9,405 nt of DNA from JBIKLM01 sp044375105 (GTDB taxonomy: Bacteria > Planctomycetota > UBA1135 > GCA-002686595), in NCBI GenBank assembly GCA_044375105.1, contig JBILNK010000170.1, positions 1-9,405 of the forward strand, written 5' to 3'. Shown one piece after another: positions 1-7,115 of this stretch. The notes beneath the pieces were generated by a model that was not told where the DNA came from, ran no database searches, and saw only the letters and a list, made by a program, of their open reading frames with translations. The position numbers and the translations under genes were made by a program. Each line of letters begins with the position of its first letter. The first letter of the stretch is position 1.

Positions 1-16
1 CGCGCCGCTTCCCATC

Positions 17-1690
17 ATGCTCCGACACACCCCCTTCCGCGCCCTGCTGCCGCTCCTGTGCCTCCCCTGGTCGCTCGCCTGCCCCGCCGGGCTGGCGGCC
101 GCCGCGCTGCCCCGAGGACCCGCCCCGGCTCCCTCCGCTCCACAGGCCCCCGCCCAAGAAGAGCCCGCCAGCCCCCGCGCCGGCGCGGCCGGCATCGGCG
201 ACAGCTTCCTGCCCGGCTCCGGCAACGGCGGCTACGACGTGGAGAGCTACGAGCTGTGGATCGAGTGGCGCTCGGTCCAGGAGCCGATCCAGGCCAAGCT
301 GGCCCTGACCGCGCGGGCCCTCGAGCCGCTTGCGGCCTTCAATCTCGACCTCTACGGCCTGGAGGTCGGCGCGGTGCGCGTCGACGGCGTGTCGGCCGAG
401 TTCCAACGGGAGGGCGACGAGCTGACCCTGCTGCCGGCGCTGCCCCTGGAAGCCGGCGAGGTGTTCCTGGCCGAGGTCGAGTACGCGGGGGTGCCCCAGG
501 GCATCGCGGACAGCAGCGCTCCGGGCGGCATGAAGATCGGCTGGATCCCCGTGGAGAGCAAGAACGAGGTCTACGTCGCCAGCCAGCCCAACGGGGCCAA
601 GGGCTTCATGCCCTGCAACGACCATCCCCGCGACAAAGCCCTGTGGACGATCCACCTGACCGTGCCGGAGCCGCTGATGGCGGTTTCCAATGGCACGCTG
701 GCCAACGTCGCGGATCTGGGCGACACGCGGCGCTTCACCTGGAAGCCGCGCGATCCGATGGCCACTTACCTGTTCACCCTGGCGATCGGCGAATTCGTCG
801 AGCAGCGCCTGGAGGGCCCGGGCGGCCTGCCGATCGTCAACTACTTCTCGCCCAGCACCAGCGAGAAGAGCCGCGAAGCGTTCGCCAAGACGCCCGAGAT
901 CCTGGCCGCTCTGATCGATTACGCCGGCCCCTACCCGTTCGAGATCGCCGGCGGGATCCTCAGCAGCGCCGGGATCCCCGGGGCGCTCGAATGCCAGACG
1001 ATCCCGGTCTACGGGCGCGGCACGGGCAGCGAATCGATCATCGCGCACGAGCTGGCGCACCAATGGTTCGGCAACTCGGTTTCGGTGCAGGATTGGAGCG
1101 ACATCTGGCTCAACGAGGGCTTCGCCGAGTACCTGGCCTGGCTGTACGAGGAGCGCTCGAAGGGCAAGGAGGCCTACGAGCAGCAGGCCTATCGCGCCTA
1201 CGCCATGCTGCGCGGCATGGACGACCAGGACCCGCCGGCGGACCTGACCGTCGACGAGATGTTCGGGCTCGGGGTCTACGTGCGCGGGCCGCTGATCCTG
1301 GACCGCCTGCGCGCCGAGATCGGCGACGAGACCTTCTTCAAGCTGCTGAAGGGCTGGGCCAGCCTCAAGCGCAACGGCAACGCCCGGCTGGCGGAATTCT
1401 TGGCCTACACCAACGAGGTCGTCGGCCGGGACATGGAGCCGCTGCTGCGCCCCTGGCTGTTCGATACGAAGATGCCCAAGGTGGCCCCCTGGGACGAGCG
1501 CGCCGAGAAGGACCGCGCCGAGCGCGAAGCGCGGCGCGCGGCGCGGCGCGCGGAGCGCGAGGCCAAGCGCAAGTCGGGCGAGACGCCGCCAAAAGACGGC
1601 GAGCAGCCCCCGAAGGACGGCGAGACGCCGCCCCAAGACGGCTCGCAAGCACCCCAGGTCCCGCAGAACCCGGAGAGCGGTCAGCGGTGA
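17..1690 (+). CDS. Exported M1 family zinc metallopeptidase (aminopeptidase N-like)
   Basis: Gluzincin peptidase of family M1, expected to remove N-terminal residues from peptides outside the cytoplasm. The 557-residue product starts with a signal peptide (hydrophobic about residues 9-30, Ala-rich end), then a low-complexity Pro/Ala linker. The catalytic core shows HELAH at 344-348 (zinc ligands H344 and H348, general base E345) and the third zinc ligand E367 in LNEGF, exactly the M1 spacing. GALEC at 322-326 stands where the family has its GAMEN-type exopeptidase motif and keeps the glutamate (E325). Y421 is a candidate for the catalytic tyrosine. It is shorter than full four-domain M1 enzymes and ends soon after the catalytic and helical part. 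The C-terminus is a charged Arg/Glu stretch (about 498-519) followed by three Pro-Lys-Asp-Gly heptads. The start ATG is the first in the frame but has no clear ribosome binding site in the 16 bases visible, so an earlier start cannot be excluded. Its TGA overlaps the start of the next gene. Family call is secure; substrate is unknown. Confidence 0.93.
   Translation: MLRHTPFRALLPLLCLPWSLACPAGLAAAALPRGPAPAPSAPQAPAQEEPASPRAGAAGIGDSFLPGSGNGGYDVESYELWIEWRSVQEPIQAKLALTARALEPLAAFNLDLYGLEVGAVRVDGVSAEFQREGDELTLLPALPLEAGEVFLAEVEYAGVPQGIADSSAPGGMKIGWIPVESKNEVYVASQPNGAKGFMPCNDHPRDKALWTIHLTVPEPLMAVSNGTLANVADLGDTRRFTWKPRDPMATYLFTLAIGEFVEQRLEGPGGLPIVNYFSPSTSEKSREAFAKTPEILAALIDYAGPYPFEIAGGILSSAGIPGALECQTIPVYGRGTGSESIIAHELAHQWFGNSVSVQDWSDIWLNEGFAEYLAWLYEERSKGKEAYEQQAYRAYAMLRGMDDQDPPADLTVDEMFGLGVYVRGPLILDRLRAEIGDETFFKLLKGWASLKRNGNARLAEFLAYTNEVVGRDMEPLLRPWLFDTKMPKVAPWDERAEKDRAEREARRAARRAEREAKRKSGETPPKDGEQPPKDGETPPQDGSQAPQVPQNPESGQR
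1580..1642 (+). repeat. Three tandem 21-bp repeats coding Pro-rich heptads
   Basis: Three consecutive 21-bp units (1580-1600, 1601-1621, 1622-1642) encode ETPPKDG, EQPPKDG and ETPPQDG at residues 522-542 of the M1 peptidase. The units are imperfect at the DNA level but keep the reading frame. They form a hydrophilic, probably disordered tail after an Arg/Glu-rich segment. The copy number may vary between strains, as is usual for short in-frame tandem repeats. Confidence 0.85.
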
Positions 1691-3234
1691 ATCCAGCCCG
1701 CAGGGCGGCAGCCGATGGCTCGGGTCGAGCCGGGCGGGCGCGGGCCTCGGGCGCCCGGCTCGACCGGCGGGATTGGCTCCTGCTGGCGGCCTGCGCCCTC
1801 GGCGCGCCGCTCGGCGCCCTGGCCATGCCTGCAGTGCCCGCGCAAAAGCGCCGCGTGCTGGTGATCGGCGCGGGCATGGCAGGCCTGGCCGCGGCCCGCG
1901 ACCTGGTCGCTGCGGGCCAGGACGTGGTCGTGCTCGAAGCGCGCCAGCGCCTCGGCGGCCGGGTCTGGACCGAACGGGACGCGGCCGGCACGCCGATCGA
2001 CCTGGGCGCCGCCTGGGTGCACGGCCAGCGCGGCAACCCGCTGACCGAGCTGGCGCGGGCGTCGGGCGCGCCCCTGGTCGACACGGAGTATGGCTCCGTG
2101 CGCCTCTACGGCAGGGATGGCGCTGTGCTGCCGCGCGCCGCCGAAGCCCGCCTCGAGGCCCTGCGGCGCGAGTTCGAGGGCGCGATCGGCAAGCTCCAGG
2201 AAATCGAGCCCGACCGCTCCCTGCGCAGCGCGGCCGAAGGGGTCTTCGCCGCTCGGCCGCGCGAGCCCGGCGATCGGGCCCTGCTCGAATACCTGCTGCA
2301 CAGCGGGCTGGAGCAGGAATACGGCGACAGCGTCGAGCGCCTCTCGACCCACTGGTTCGACGACGGGGAGGCCTTCGGCGGGGTTGATGGCGTGCCCCCG
2401 GGCGGCCTCTCGGCGCTGATCGAACACCTGGCGCGCGGCCTCGACGTGCGCCTGGGCTTCCCCGTCGAGCGCATCGAATACGGCCCGAGCGGTGTGCGGG
2501 TGCTCGGCCCCGTCGGCGAGCTGCGCGGCGACCGCTGCCTGGTCACCCTACCCCTGGGCGTGCTGCAGGCCAGCCTGGAACTCGCCGCAACAGAGGGCCC
2601 CGGCGCAGCGCCCTCGGACACACCGCCGCCGGATGCATCGGGGCCCGCCAAGGGCCGAGCTCCGACTCCCCGCGATGGGAGCGCCGCGGGCCTGGTGCGT
2701 TTCGATCCGCCCCTGTCGCCCGAAAAAACGCGCGCCATCCGCGCGCTGGGCATGGGCCTGCTCGACAAGCTGGTGCTGCGCTTCCCCGAACGCCGCTGGC
2801 CCGCCGACGTTGACTGGCTCGAACGACTGCCCGGCGAGCAGCGCCGCTTCCTCGAGTGGATCAGCCTGGCGCGCACCCACAAACAGCCGATTCTGATCGG
2901 CTTCCACGCCGGCGACACCGCCCGCGAACTCTGCCGCTGGAGCGACGAGCAGCTCGCATCCGAGGCCCTAGCCCACCTGCGCGAAGTACTCGGCGCCGAC
3001 CTGCCGCCGCCCCTGTCCGTGCGCCTCACCCGCTGGAGTTCGGACCCTTTCGCACGCGGCTCCTACTCCTGCTATCCCCCGGGCTCCACCCCCAAGGACC
3101 GCGACCGACTGGCCGCGCCCCTCGCCGAGCGCCTCTATTTCGCCGGAGAAGCCACCAACCGCATCCACCCCAGCACCCTCCACGGCGCCCTGCTCTCCGG
3201 CCGCCGCGCCGCCGGCGAAATCCTGGCCACGTGA
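1687..3234 (+). CDS. Tat-exported FAD-dependent amine oxidase (MAO/LSD1-like)
   Basis: Flavin-containing amine oxidase, predicted to oxidise an amine to an imine with hydrogen peroxide release. The GTG start gives 515 residues and overlaps the peptidase stop as GTGA, so the two are probably translationally coupled. The N-terminus carries a twin-arginine-like signal, RLDRRDWLLLAA (about 24-35), followed by a hydrophobic stretch to about 46; this would export the folded, FAD-loaded enzyme. Dinucleotide-binding motif: GAGMAG at 61-66, ribose-binding E84, then LGGRVWT at 89-95. K361 in LLDKLVLRF matches the conserved lysine near the flavin in LSD1/MAO relatives. FAGEAT at 485-490 and the HGALLSG segment form the second FAD-contact region. 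A Pro/Ala/Gly-rich insert of about 39 residues (298-336) interrupts the usual junction between the PLGVL strand and the VRFDPPL segment. The next in-frame ATG is at 1825 (residue 47); starting there would remove the signal and leave a cytoplasmic enzyme. The substrate (polyamine, monoamine, amino acid) cannot be read from the sequence. Confidence 0.9.
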   Translation: MNPARRAAADGSGRAGRARASGARLDRRDWLLLAACALGAPLGALAMPAVPAQKRRVLVIGAGMAGLAAARDLVAAGQDVVVLEARQRLGGRVWTERDAAGTPIDLGAAWVHGQRGNPLTELARASGAPLVDTEYGSVRLYGRDGAVLPRAAEARLEALRREFEGAIGKLQEIEPDRSLRSAAEGVFAARPREPGDRALLEYLLHSGLEQEYGDSVERLSTHWFDDGEAFGGVDGVPPGGLSALIEHLARGLDVRLGFPVERIEYGPSGVRVLGPVGELRGDRCLVTLPLGVLQASLELAATEGPGAAPSDTPPPDASGPAKGRAPTPRDGSAAGLVRFDPPLSPEKTRAIRALGMGLLDKLVLRFPERRWPADVDWLERLPGEQRRFLEWISLARTHKQPILIGFHAGDTARELCRWSDEQLASEALAHLREVLGADLPPPLSVRLTRWSSDPFARGSYSCYPPGSTPKDRDRLAAPLAERLYFAGEATNRIHPSTLHGALLSGRRAAGEILAT

Positions 3235-3241
3235 CCCAGCG

Positions 3242-3258
3242 AGCTGCCCTAAGCAGCT
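3242..3258 (+). terminator. Hairpin just after the amine oxidase gene, weak terminator candidate
   Basis: AGCTGC (3242-3247) and GCAGCT (3253-3258) pair around a CCTAA loop, starting eight bases after the amine oxidase stop codon. The position fits a transcription terminator, but the stem is only 6 bp and no clean T-run follows (the nearest is TTTT at 3268-3271). It could equally be a chance inverted repeat. Confidence 0.3.
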
Positions 3259-3260
3259 GA

Positions 3261-3292
3261 CCGATCATTTTCAGGCGGCAACTACCCTGACA
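3261..3292. mobile_element. Possible IS21-family terminus, remnant
   Basis: Read on the minus strand from 3292 the sequence begins TGTCAGGG and continues with GTTGCCGCCTGAAAATGATC. This resembles the ends of IS21-family elements, which commonly start with TGTCA and carry internal repeats of a CCTGAAAA-TGATC type. On that reading the element interior would lie toward lower coordinates, but the intact amine oxidase gene ends at 3234, so only a stub could remain. No istA or istB coding sequence is present. The match is by eye to a remembered family pattern and rests on about 30 bases, so it is tentative. Confidence 0.3.
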
Positions 3293-3472
3293 CCGGGGGC
3301 AGCCGGCAGTGCCGGGCTCGCAGCTCCGAACCATTAGCTCCTCCGCTGCGCGAAAGTGCTAGCTCCCGGACTTCCCTTTTTCGAAGAATTGCCTGGTAAG
3401 TGCCCGCTCAGAAGGCGCCTTCGGGGTGGGCTGTCAGGGGACGTGGTATCTAAACGCTTAGGGAACGGGAAC

Positions 3473-3499
3473 TGACCTTGCCCGGGTTTTTCGGACACC
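3473..3499 (+). mobile_element. IS3-family-like left terminal inverted repeat
   Basis: The stretch starts TGACCTTGCCCGGGTTTTTC and ends CGGACACC. It has the look of an IS3-family left end: TGA start, C/G-rich box, then a CGGACAC-type segment. It lies about 75 bases before the orfA-like reading frame, the distance expected in an intact element. No clear inverted copy (expected to begin GGTGTCCGAAAA) is visible downstream, so the right half of the element appears to be lost. Confidence 0.45.
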
Positions 3500-3536
3500 C
3501 CAACTTGCCCGAGATGGGCAAGGATGTCCTCCATGG

Positions 3537-3695
3537 CACCTTGTTGGGCGCCGCAACTTCATCGCCGAACAGAAGGCTGACGCCGTCCGGCTGGTCCGGC
3601 AGGTTGGCAGCGTAGGCAAGGTAGGAAAGGAACTGGACCTGACCGAGACCGCGCTGCGGGAATGGGTCAGGCAGGCGACCGAAGGAGCGGGGCCC
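3537..3695 (+). pseudogene. IS3-family transposase OrfA, truncated remnant
   Basis: The frame starting at 3549 reads RRNFIAEQKADAVRLVR, then a GKVGKELDLTETALREWVRQ segment. This is the helix-turn-helix opening of IS3-family OrfA proteins, which bind the element's ends. Intact OrfA proteins have about 90-100 residues with a leucine-zipper-like second half. Here similarity stops after about 50 residues (near 3695), and the frame runs on without recognisable homology to a TGA at 3840-3842. The frame is open back to a TAG at 3459 but has no ATG, GTG or TTG before the homologous part; the nearby ATGs at 3524 and 3533 are in another frame. No OrfB (DDE integrase) is present. It is therefore a dead fragment. 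Confidence 0.72.
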
Positions 3696-3849
3696 GCTAC
3701 CGGTAGCTGGGAGCCGATCGCCGTCGAGGGGGTGTCAGAGTCCTTGTGGCTCGGTTTGGGGGTTGCAAGTCGAGTGAGGATGAGCTCGAACGCCCTGTTC
3801 CATGAGGGAGTCGTCCATTCCTCACAGATCTCGGAAGGATGAGCGTCGG
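3696..3849. other. Gap between the IS remnant and the ATPase gene; nothing recognised
   Basis: With the parts listed separately, this completes the 615-base stretch from 3235 to 3849. It has no gene of its own. The rest of the stretch (3293-3472) holds only a perfect 12-bp palindrome, GAAGGCGCCTTC at 3411-3422, and no convincing coding frame. The region looks like a boundary patched together from insertion-sequence debris. Confidence 0.5.
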
Positions 3850-5097
3850 TCAATGCGCTCTCCACAGCGCGGAGATGGGGACCGCGAAGAGGCTGGAGCC
3901 GAACGGAACGATTTCTGAGCCTGTGTAGAGCACGACTCCCCGCAGGAATTTCTCGCCGGACGCGGCTTGCAGGTTTCGGAGTCCCTTGAAGTCGGGGCTG
4001 CTGACCGACGCGCTGGCCTTGACCTCGAGGCCGACCAGGGCGCCACCGGCATCTTCGAGCAGGAGGTCCACCTCTTGACCGGCCAGGGTCCGGTAGTGGA
4101 AGAGCTTCGGCCCGACCTCACTCCAGCTGGCTTGCTTGGTCAGCTCCATGACGACGAAGTTCTCGAGCAGTGCTCCCGCAAGGGCGGTTTGCCTGGCTGC
4201 TTGAGGGTCGGTCAACCCTAGCAAGGAGCTCACCAGGCCAGAGTCCAGAAGGTAGGCTTTGGGCGACTTGACGAGCCGTTTGCCCAGGTTGCTGGACCAA
4301 GGCGGGAGGGTTCGAAGGAGGAAGGTGGCCTCCAGCAGGGTCAGATAGCGCTTCAGGGAGGTCTGTGGGATCGACAGGCTCCGCGAAAGCTCCGAGAAGT
4401 TGAGCAAGCTCCCTGTTCGGCCGGCCAGCAGCTCTAGGAGACGGGGAAGCGAACTCAGGCCTTCGATGTTGCTGAGTTCTCTGACGTCGCGCTGCAGGAT
4501 GCTCGTGATGTACGAGTTGAACCAGGACCTGCGGCGCCGAGCCGACGGCCTGGCCTGTGCTTCCGGGTAGCCCCCCCGAGTGATGCGCTCCCACAAGTCC
4601 GGGCCGTCGTCGGCCGAGAGGTCGAGCCGCCAGTTCGGCTTGGGCTGCTCGAACAGCCGATCTACCAGGCCGTCCACGCGCCCCAGGAGCTCCCCCTGCG
4701 AAAGCGGCCACAGCTGGAGCAGCTCCATCCTGCCTGCCAAGGATTCCGAGAGCCTGGGGAGAAGCAGAACGTTGGCCGAACCTGTCAGCAGGAACTGTCC
4801 CGGCACCCGCTTGCGATCGACCGCCGCCTTGATGGCCGGGAAGAGCTCGGGCACGAACTGGACCTCGTCGAGGACGATCGGCCCATCGAGTCCGGCGATG
4901 AAGCCGGCCGGGTCCTGACGAGCCGCGGACAGAACCGAGGCGTCATCGAAGGTCAGGTACCGCCGCGGAGGGCTGCTTTCCTGGGCCAGGGCGCGTGCCA
5001 GGGTGGTCTTGCCCGTCTGGCGGGCCCCCTGGAGGAGAACGACGGGGCTGTCCCCCAAAGCCTCCTCTGCCCGGACTGCGATGTTTCGGCGCAGCAT
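3850..5097 (-). CDS. AAA family ATPase with C-terminal DUF4143 domain
   Basis: The 415-residue product has the standard two-part build of this widespread, poorly understood family. The N-terminal P-loop ATPase shows Walker A GARQTGKT at 24-31, Walker B IVLDE at 74-78 followed by VQ, and a sensor-like LLTGSAN at 103-109. The middle contains a winged-helix-like stretch (about 215-260, including NFSELSRSLSIPQTSLKRYL). The C-terminal DUF4143 part carries EVD at 342-344 and EVK at 358-360, an arrangement resembling PD-(D/E)xK nuclease-fold active sites (D344, E358, K360); whether it cuts DNA is not established for the family. Length is normal and all motifs are present, so it looks functional. The start is the first ATG after a good promoter and has no Shine-Dalgarno sequence. 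It stands alone, beside IS3 debris and convergent with it, with no partner antitoxin or methylase gene, consistent with the scattered, transfer-prone distribution of these genes. Role unknown. Confidence 0.9.
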   Translation of the reverse strand: MLRRNIAVRAEEALGDSPVVLLQGARQTGKTTLARALAQESSPPRRYLTFDDASVLSAARQDPAGFIAGLDGPIVLDEVQFVPELFPAIKAAVDRKRVPGQFLLTGSANVLLLPRLSESLAGRMELLQLWPLSQGELLGRVDGLVDRLFEQPKPNWRLDLSADDGPDLWERITRGGYPEAQARPSARRRRSWFNSYITSILQRDVRELSNIEGLSSLPRLLELLAGRTGSLLNFSELSRSLSIPQTSLKRYLTLLEATFLLRTLPPWSSNLGKRLVKSPKAYLLDSGLVSSLLGLTDPQAARQTALAGALLENFVVMELTKQASWSEVGPKLFHYRTLAGQEVDLLLEDAGGALVGLEVKASASVSSPDFKGLRNLQAASGEKFLRGVVLYTGSEIVPFGSSLFAVPISALWRAH

Positions 5098-5103
5098 GGC
5101 TGA

Positions 5104-5132
5104 ATTTTAGCCAGCTAGTGGTCAATTTTCAA
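5104..5132 (-). promoter_or_regulatory. Sigma-70-type promoter of the DUF4143 ATPase gene, probably leaderless
   Basis: On the minus strand TTGAAA (5132-5127) and TAAAAT (5109-5104) are separated by exactly 17 bases. Only six bases (TCAGCC) separate the -10 box from the ATG at 5097. Transcription would start at or next to the A of the start codon, giving an mRNA with no 5' leader. This agrees with the lack of a Shine-Dalgarno sequence. The promoter stands out as an AT-rich patch in GC-rich DNA. Confidence 0.65.
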
Positions 5133-5303
5133 CCAGCCCGGGCCCCATAGTCCCAAGCTGAGCCGGGCGGGCAGGGGGCCCCCGGTCGGGCAGCGGAGAG
5201 GCCCGAGCCATCCACTCCGGCACAGGGTCATCGGCCGATGGTCGGCACCCCGGCAGGACCGCGGGTTCGCCCGGGGTCGGAGCGGTCCCGGAGCCGGTGC
5301 GAG

Positions 5304-7109
5304 TCAAAAGCGGGGAAAGCGGCGCGGTCTCTCGACCCGCAAGGTCAGCGCGGCGAATTCGCCCGCTGCGAGCTCGATCTCCATGGGCTCCAGCAGGGGC
5401 GGGCCCGAGCCGCCCGGCGGGGCCTCGATCCGATAGCGCCCAGGCGGCAGTCCCTCGAGGAGATAGGGCGCCGCGGAGAAGTTTGCCAGTGCCGCCACGA
5501 CCTGCGCACCCGAGGGCAACCCAGCCGGCGCTGGGCCGAGATCGATGGCTTGCAGGGCCAAAGGACCTGAATACGCGACCCCCTCGGCGTCCTGCACCTG
5601 CACAGCCAGAGCCGACCAAGACAGTGCGAGGAGAGCCGCGGTCTGTCCCGAACCATCCAGCCGGACGAACCTCCGCGGCTCCTGCTCGGAAGGGGTCGAT
5701 CGCACCCCTAGGCCCTGGATCTGCAGCCAGTATTCGCCCAGGGGCAGCGGACCGAGCCGCACCACGCTGGCCCGCCAGGGAACCGAACGCTGTTCCGCGA
5801 TCGAACCGTCGGGCCGGCGGACCAAAGCCCGCAGACTCATGTCGAAGCGCGTCGATGGCTCCAGTGCTGGGACTGCCCCCGATCCGGCGCCCGAACTCGC
5901 CGCCGAACCCGAGCGGAAGTCCGGCCAAGACAAACTGAGATCGATGAAGCCGTACTCGACACCAAGACCATGGGTGGGCAGGTCCGCCCAGCACGAACAA
6001 CCATCGACGAGGGGAATCTCCCAACTCTCGATGATCCGGGCATCCATCCTGAGTCCGACCGTCAGGCGGGTCCCAGGCTCGCGTCGGCCGCGCAGCAGAC
6101 AAGTCCAGTAACCGGCCGCCTCCGCTGCACGCTGCTCCTCGAGCAATCCGAGGGATCTGCTCGTGGCCTCGCCGAGGGGAAGCAGCTCGAGTCCCTCCGG
6201 CAGCTCTAGAGACAAGCCGCCGTAGCGATCCGCCATGCCGCAGGGGATGGGCTCGAGGTCATCGCGATCGACCAAGAGCAACGCCAACAGCCGGGCTTCA
6301 TCGGTCTCTACGATCAGCTCCTGACCGGAGGGCCAGAAGGGAGCACTGGAGCCGGAAGCGCAGGGCAAGAGGCAGCTCACGCGGTACTCGCAAAGCGGAT
6401 CCAGACCGTCGAGCTCGAGCTGGCCAGAAGCATCCGCTCGCCAAACCGCGGAGGCCGGAGCCTCGAATCCCGGGGTTCCCACGGGCGATTCGAAAGATCG
6501 GTTTTCGCTCGGCAGAGCAAGCGCGACCAAGGCTCCGGCGCCCGGCGTTCCATCGGGTGCCAGCACGCTGACCCGCACCGCGCCGGACGCTCGCAGCTCG
6601 AATTCCCCTAGGGGCCCCTGTGGGCCCGGCTGGGCCACGAACTCGGCAAATAGGCGACGACCGCGAACGAGGACTCGCTGGGACCCGAGCCAATCCGACT
6701 CCAGCTCGAACAGGTAAGGCCCGGGACCGTTGCGTCGACCGAGCACTTCCAGCCGGCCCTCTGACCAGCGATAGAAGTGCAATTCGTCGAACACATCCGG
6801 ACCCGAGGCACCCTCTCGCCGCAGGAAACGAGCCACGGGACGGAAAGGGAGGGCGACATCGGCATCGCCCCGGAGTCCGCCTTGTCTGATTCCTTGCGGA
6901 CCGACGCCGGTACCGAAGACCTCGCGGCTATGGCCGATGACAATCTCGGATACCGCTCCCGACGTCGCTAAAGAAGGTTGGGACTGACCATTTACTAGAC
7001 GGTGGCCATGGTCATCATATACAGTAAACAAATAAAATAATAGAAGACATAACAATGAAAATAAAACTCCTACAAGTATCGGATAACGCTTTATTCCAAC
7101 AACTAACAC
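5304..7109 (-). CDS. Membrane-anchored protein with carboxypeptidase-regulatory-like beta modules
   Basis: A 601-residue protein of unknown function. Residues 10-29 form one transmembrane segment near the N-terminus (ILVGVLFSLLCLLLFYLF) after a short basic start, so the rest should sit in the periplasm or outside, tethered by this anchor or released after cleavage. The body looks beta-rich. About residues 169-245 resemble a carboxypeptidase-regulatory-like fold (GAVRVSVLAPDGTPGAGALV, then DASGQLELDGLDPLCEYRVS). Similar signatures recur as LPLGEYWLQIQG and, near the C-terminus, LEGLPPGRYRIEAPPGG. No catalytic motif is visible. The start is GTG at 7109: an in-frame TGA lies only six bases upstream, and a GAGGG sequence precedes it closely. 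The gene follows the split cysteine-rich gene in the same frame and strand, apparently as an operon. The first 40 codons are very AT-rich, unlike the GC-rich remainder. Possible roles are adhesion, substrate binding or envelope structure; none can be proved. Confidence 0.8.
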   Translation of the reverse strand: MLVVGIKRYPILVGVLFSLLCLLLFYLFTVYDDHGHRLVNGQSQPSLATSGAVSEIVIGHSREVFGTGVGPQGIRQGGLRGDADVALPFRPVARFLRREGASGPDVFDELHFYRWSEGRLEVLGRRNGPGPYLFELESDWLGSQRVLVRGRRLFAEFVAQPGPQGPLGEFELRASGAVRVSVLAPDGTPGAGALVALALPSENRSFESPVGTPGFEAPASAVWRADASGQLELDGLDPLCEYRVSCLLPCASGSSAPFWPSGQELIVETDEARLLALLLVDRDDLEPIPCGMADRYGGLSLELPEGLELLPLGEATSRSLGLLEEQRAAEAAGYWTCLLRGRREPGTRLTVGLRMDARIIESWEIPLVDGCSCWADLPTHGLGVEYGFIDLSLSWPDFRSGSAASSGAGSGAVPALEPSTRFDMSLRALVRRPDGSIAEQRSVPWRASVVRLGPLPLGEYWLQIQGLGVRSTPSEQEPRRFVRLDGSGQTAALLALSWSALAVQVQDAEGVAYSGPLALQAIDLGPAPAGLPSGAQVVAALANFSAAPYLLEGLPPGRYRIEAPPGGSGPPLLEPMEIELAAGEFAALTLRVERPRRFPRF

Positions 7110-7115
7110 TCGCCC

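Noticed and set aside
17..130. Lipoprotein signal in the M1 peptidase (cysteine in WSLAC)
   Set aside because: Residues before the cysteine (S-L-A) do not fit the lipobox, which needs Leu/Val/Ile at -3; an ordinary signal peptide fits better.
58..1686. Long plus-strand open frame in front of the amine oxidase start, which would make a 1058-residue protein
   Set aside because: It is the out-of-frame shadow of the M1 peptidase: Arg/Pro/Gly-rich, without family motifs. The GTGA overlap at 1687 marks the true start.
3334..3865. Minus-strand open frames of 66 and 135 codons (3334-3534 and 3458-3865)
   Set aside because: They are antisense to, or flank, the IS remnant. Their translations are Ser/Pro/Arg-rich without motifs, and the second overlaps the end of the ATPase gene.
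5122..6102. 326-codon minus-strand open frame overlapping the 3' half of the 601-residue gene
   Set aside because: Another frame of the same GC-rich coding sequence; Arg/Gly/Pro-rich composition and no motif.
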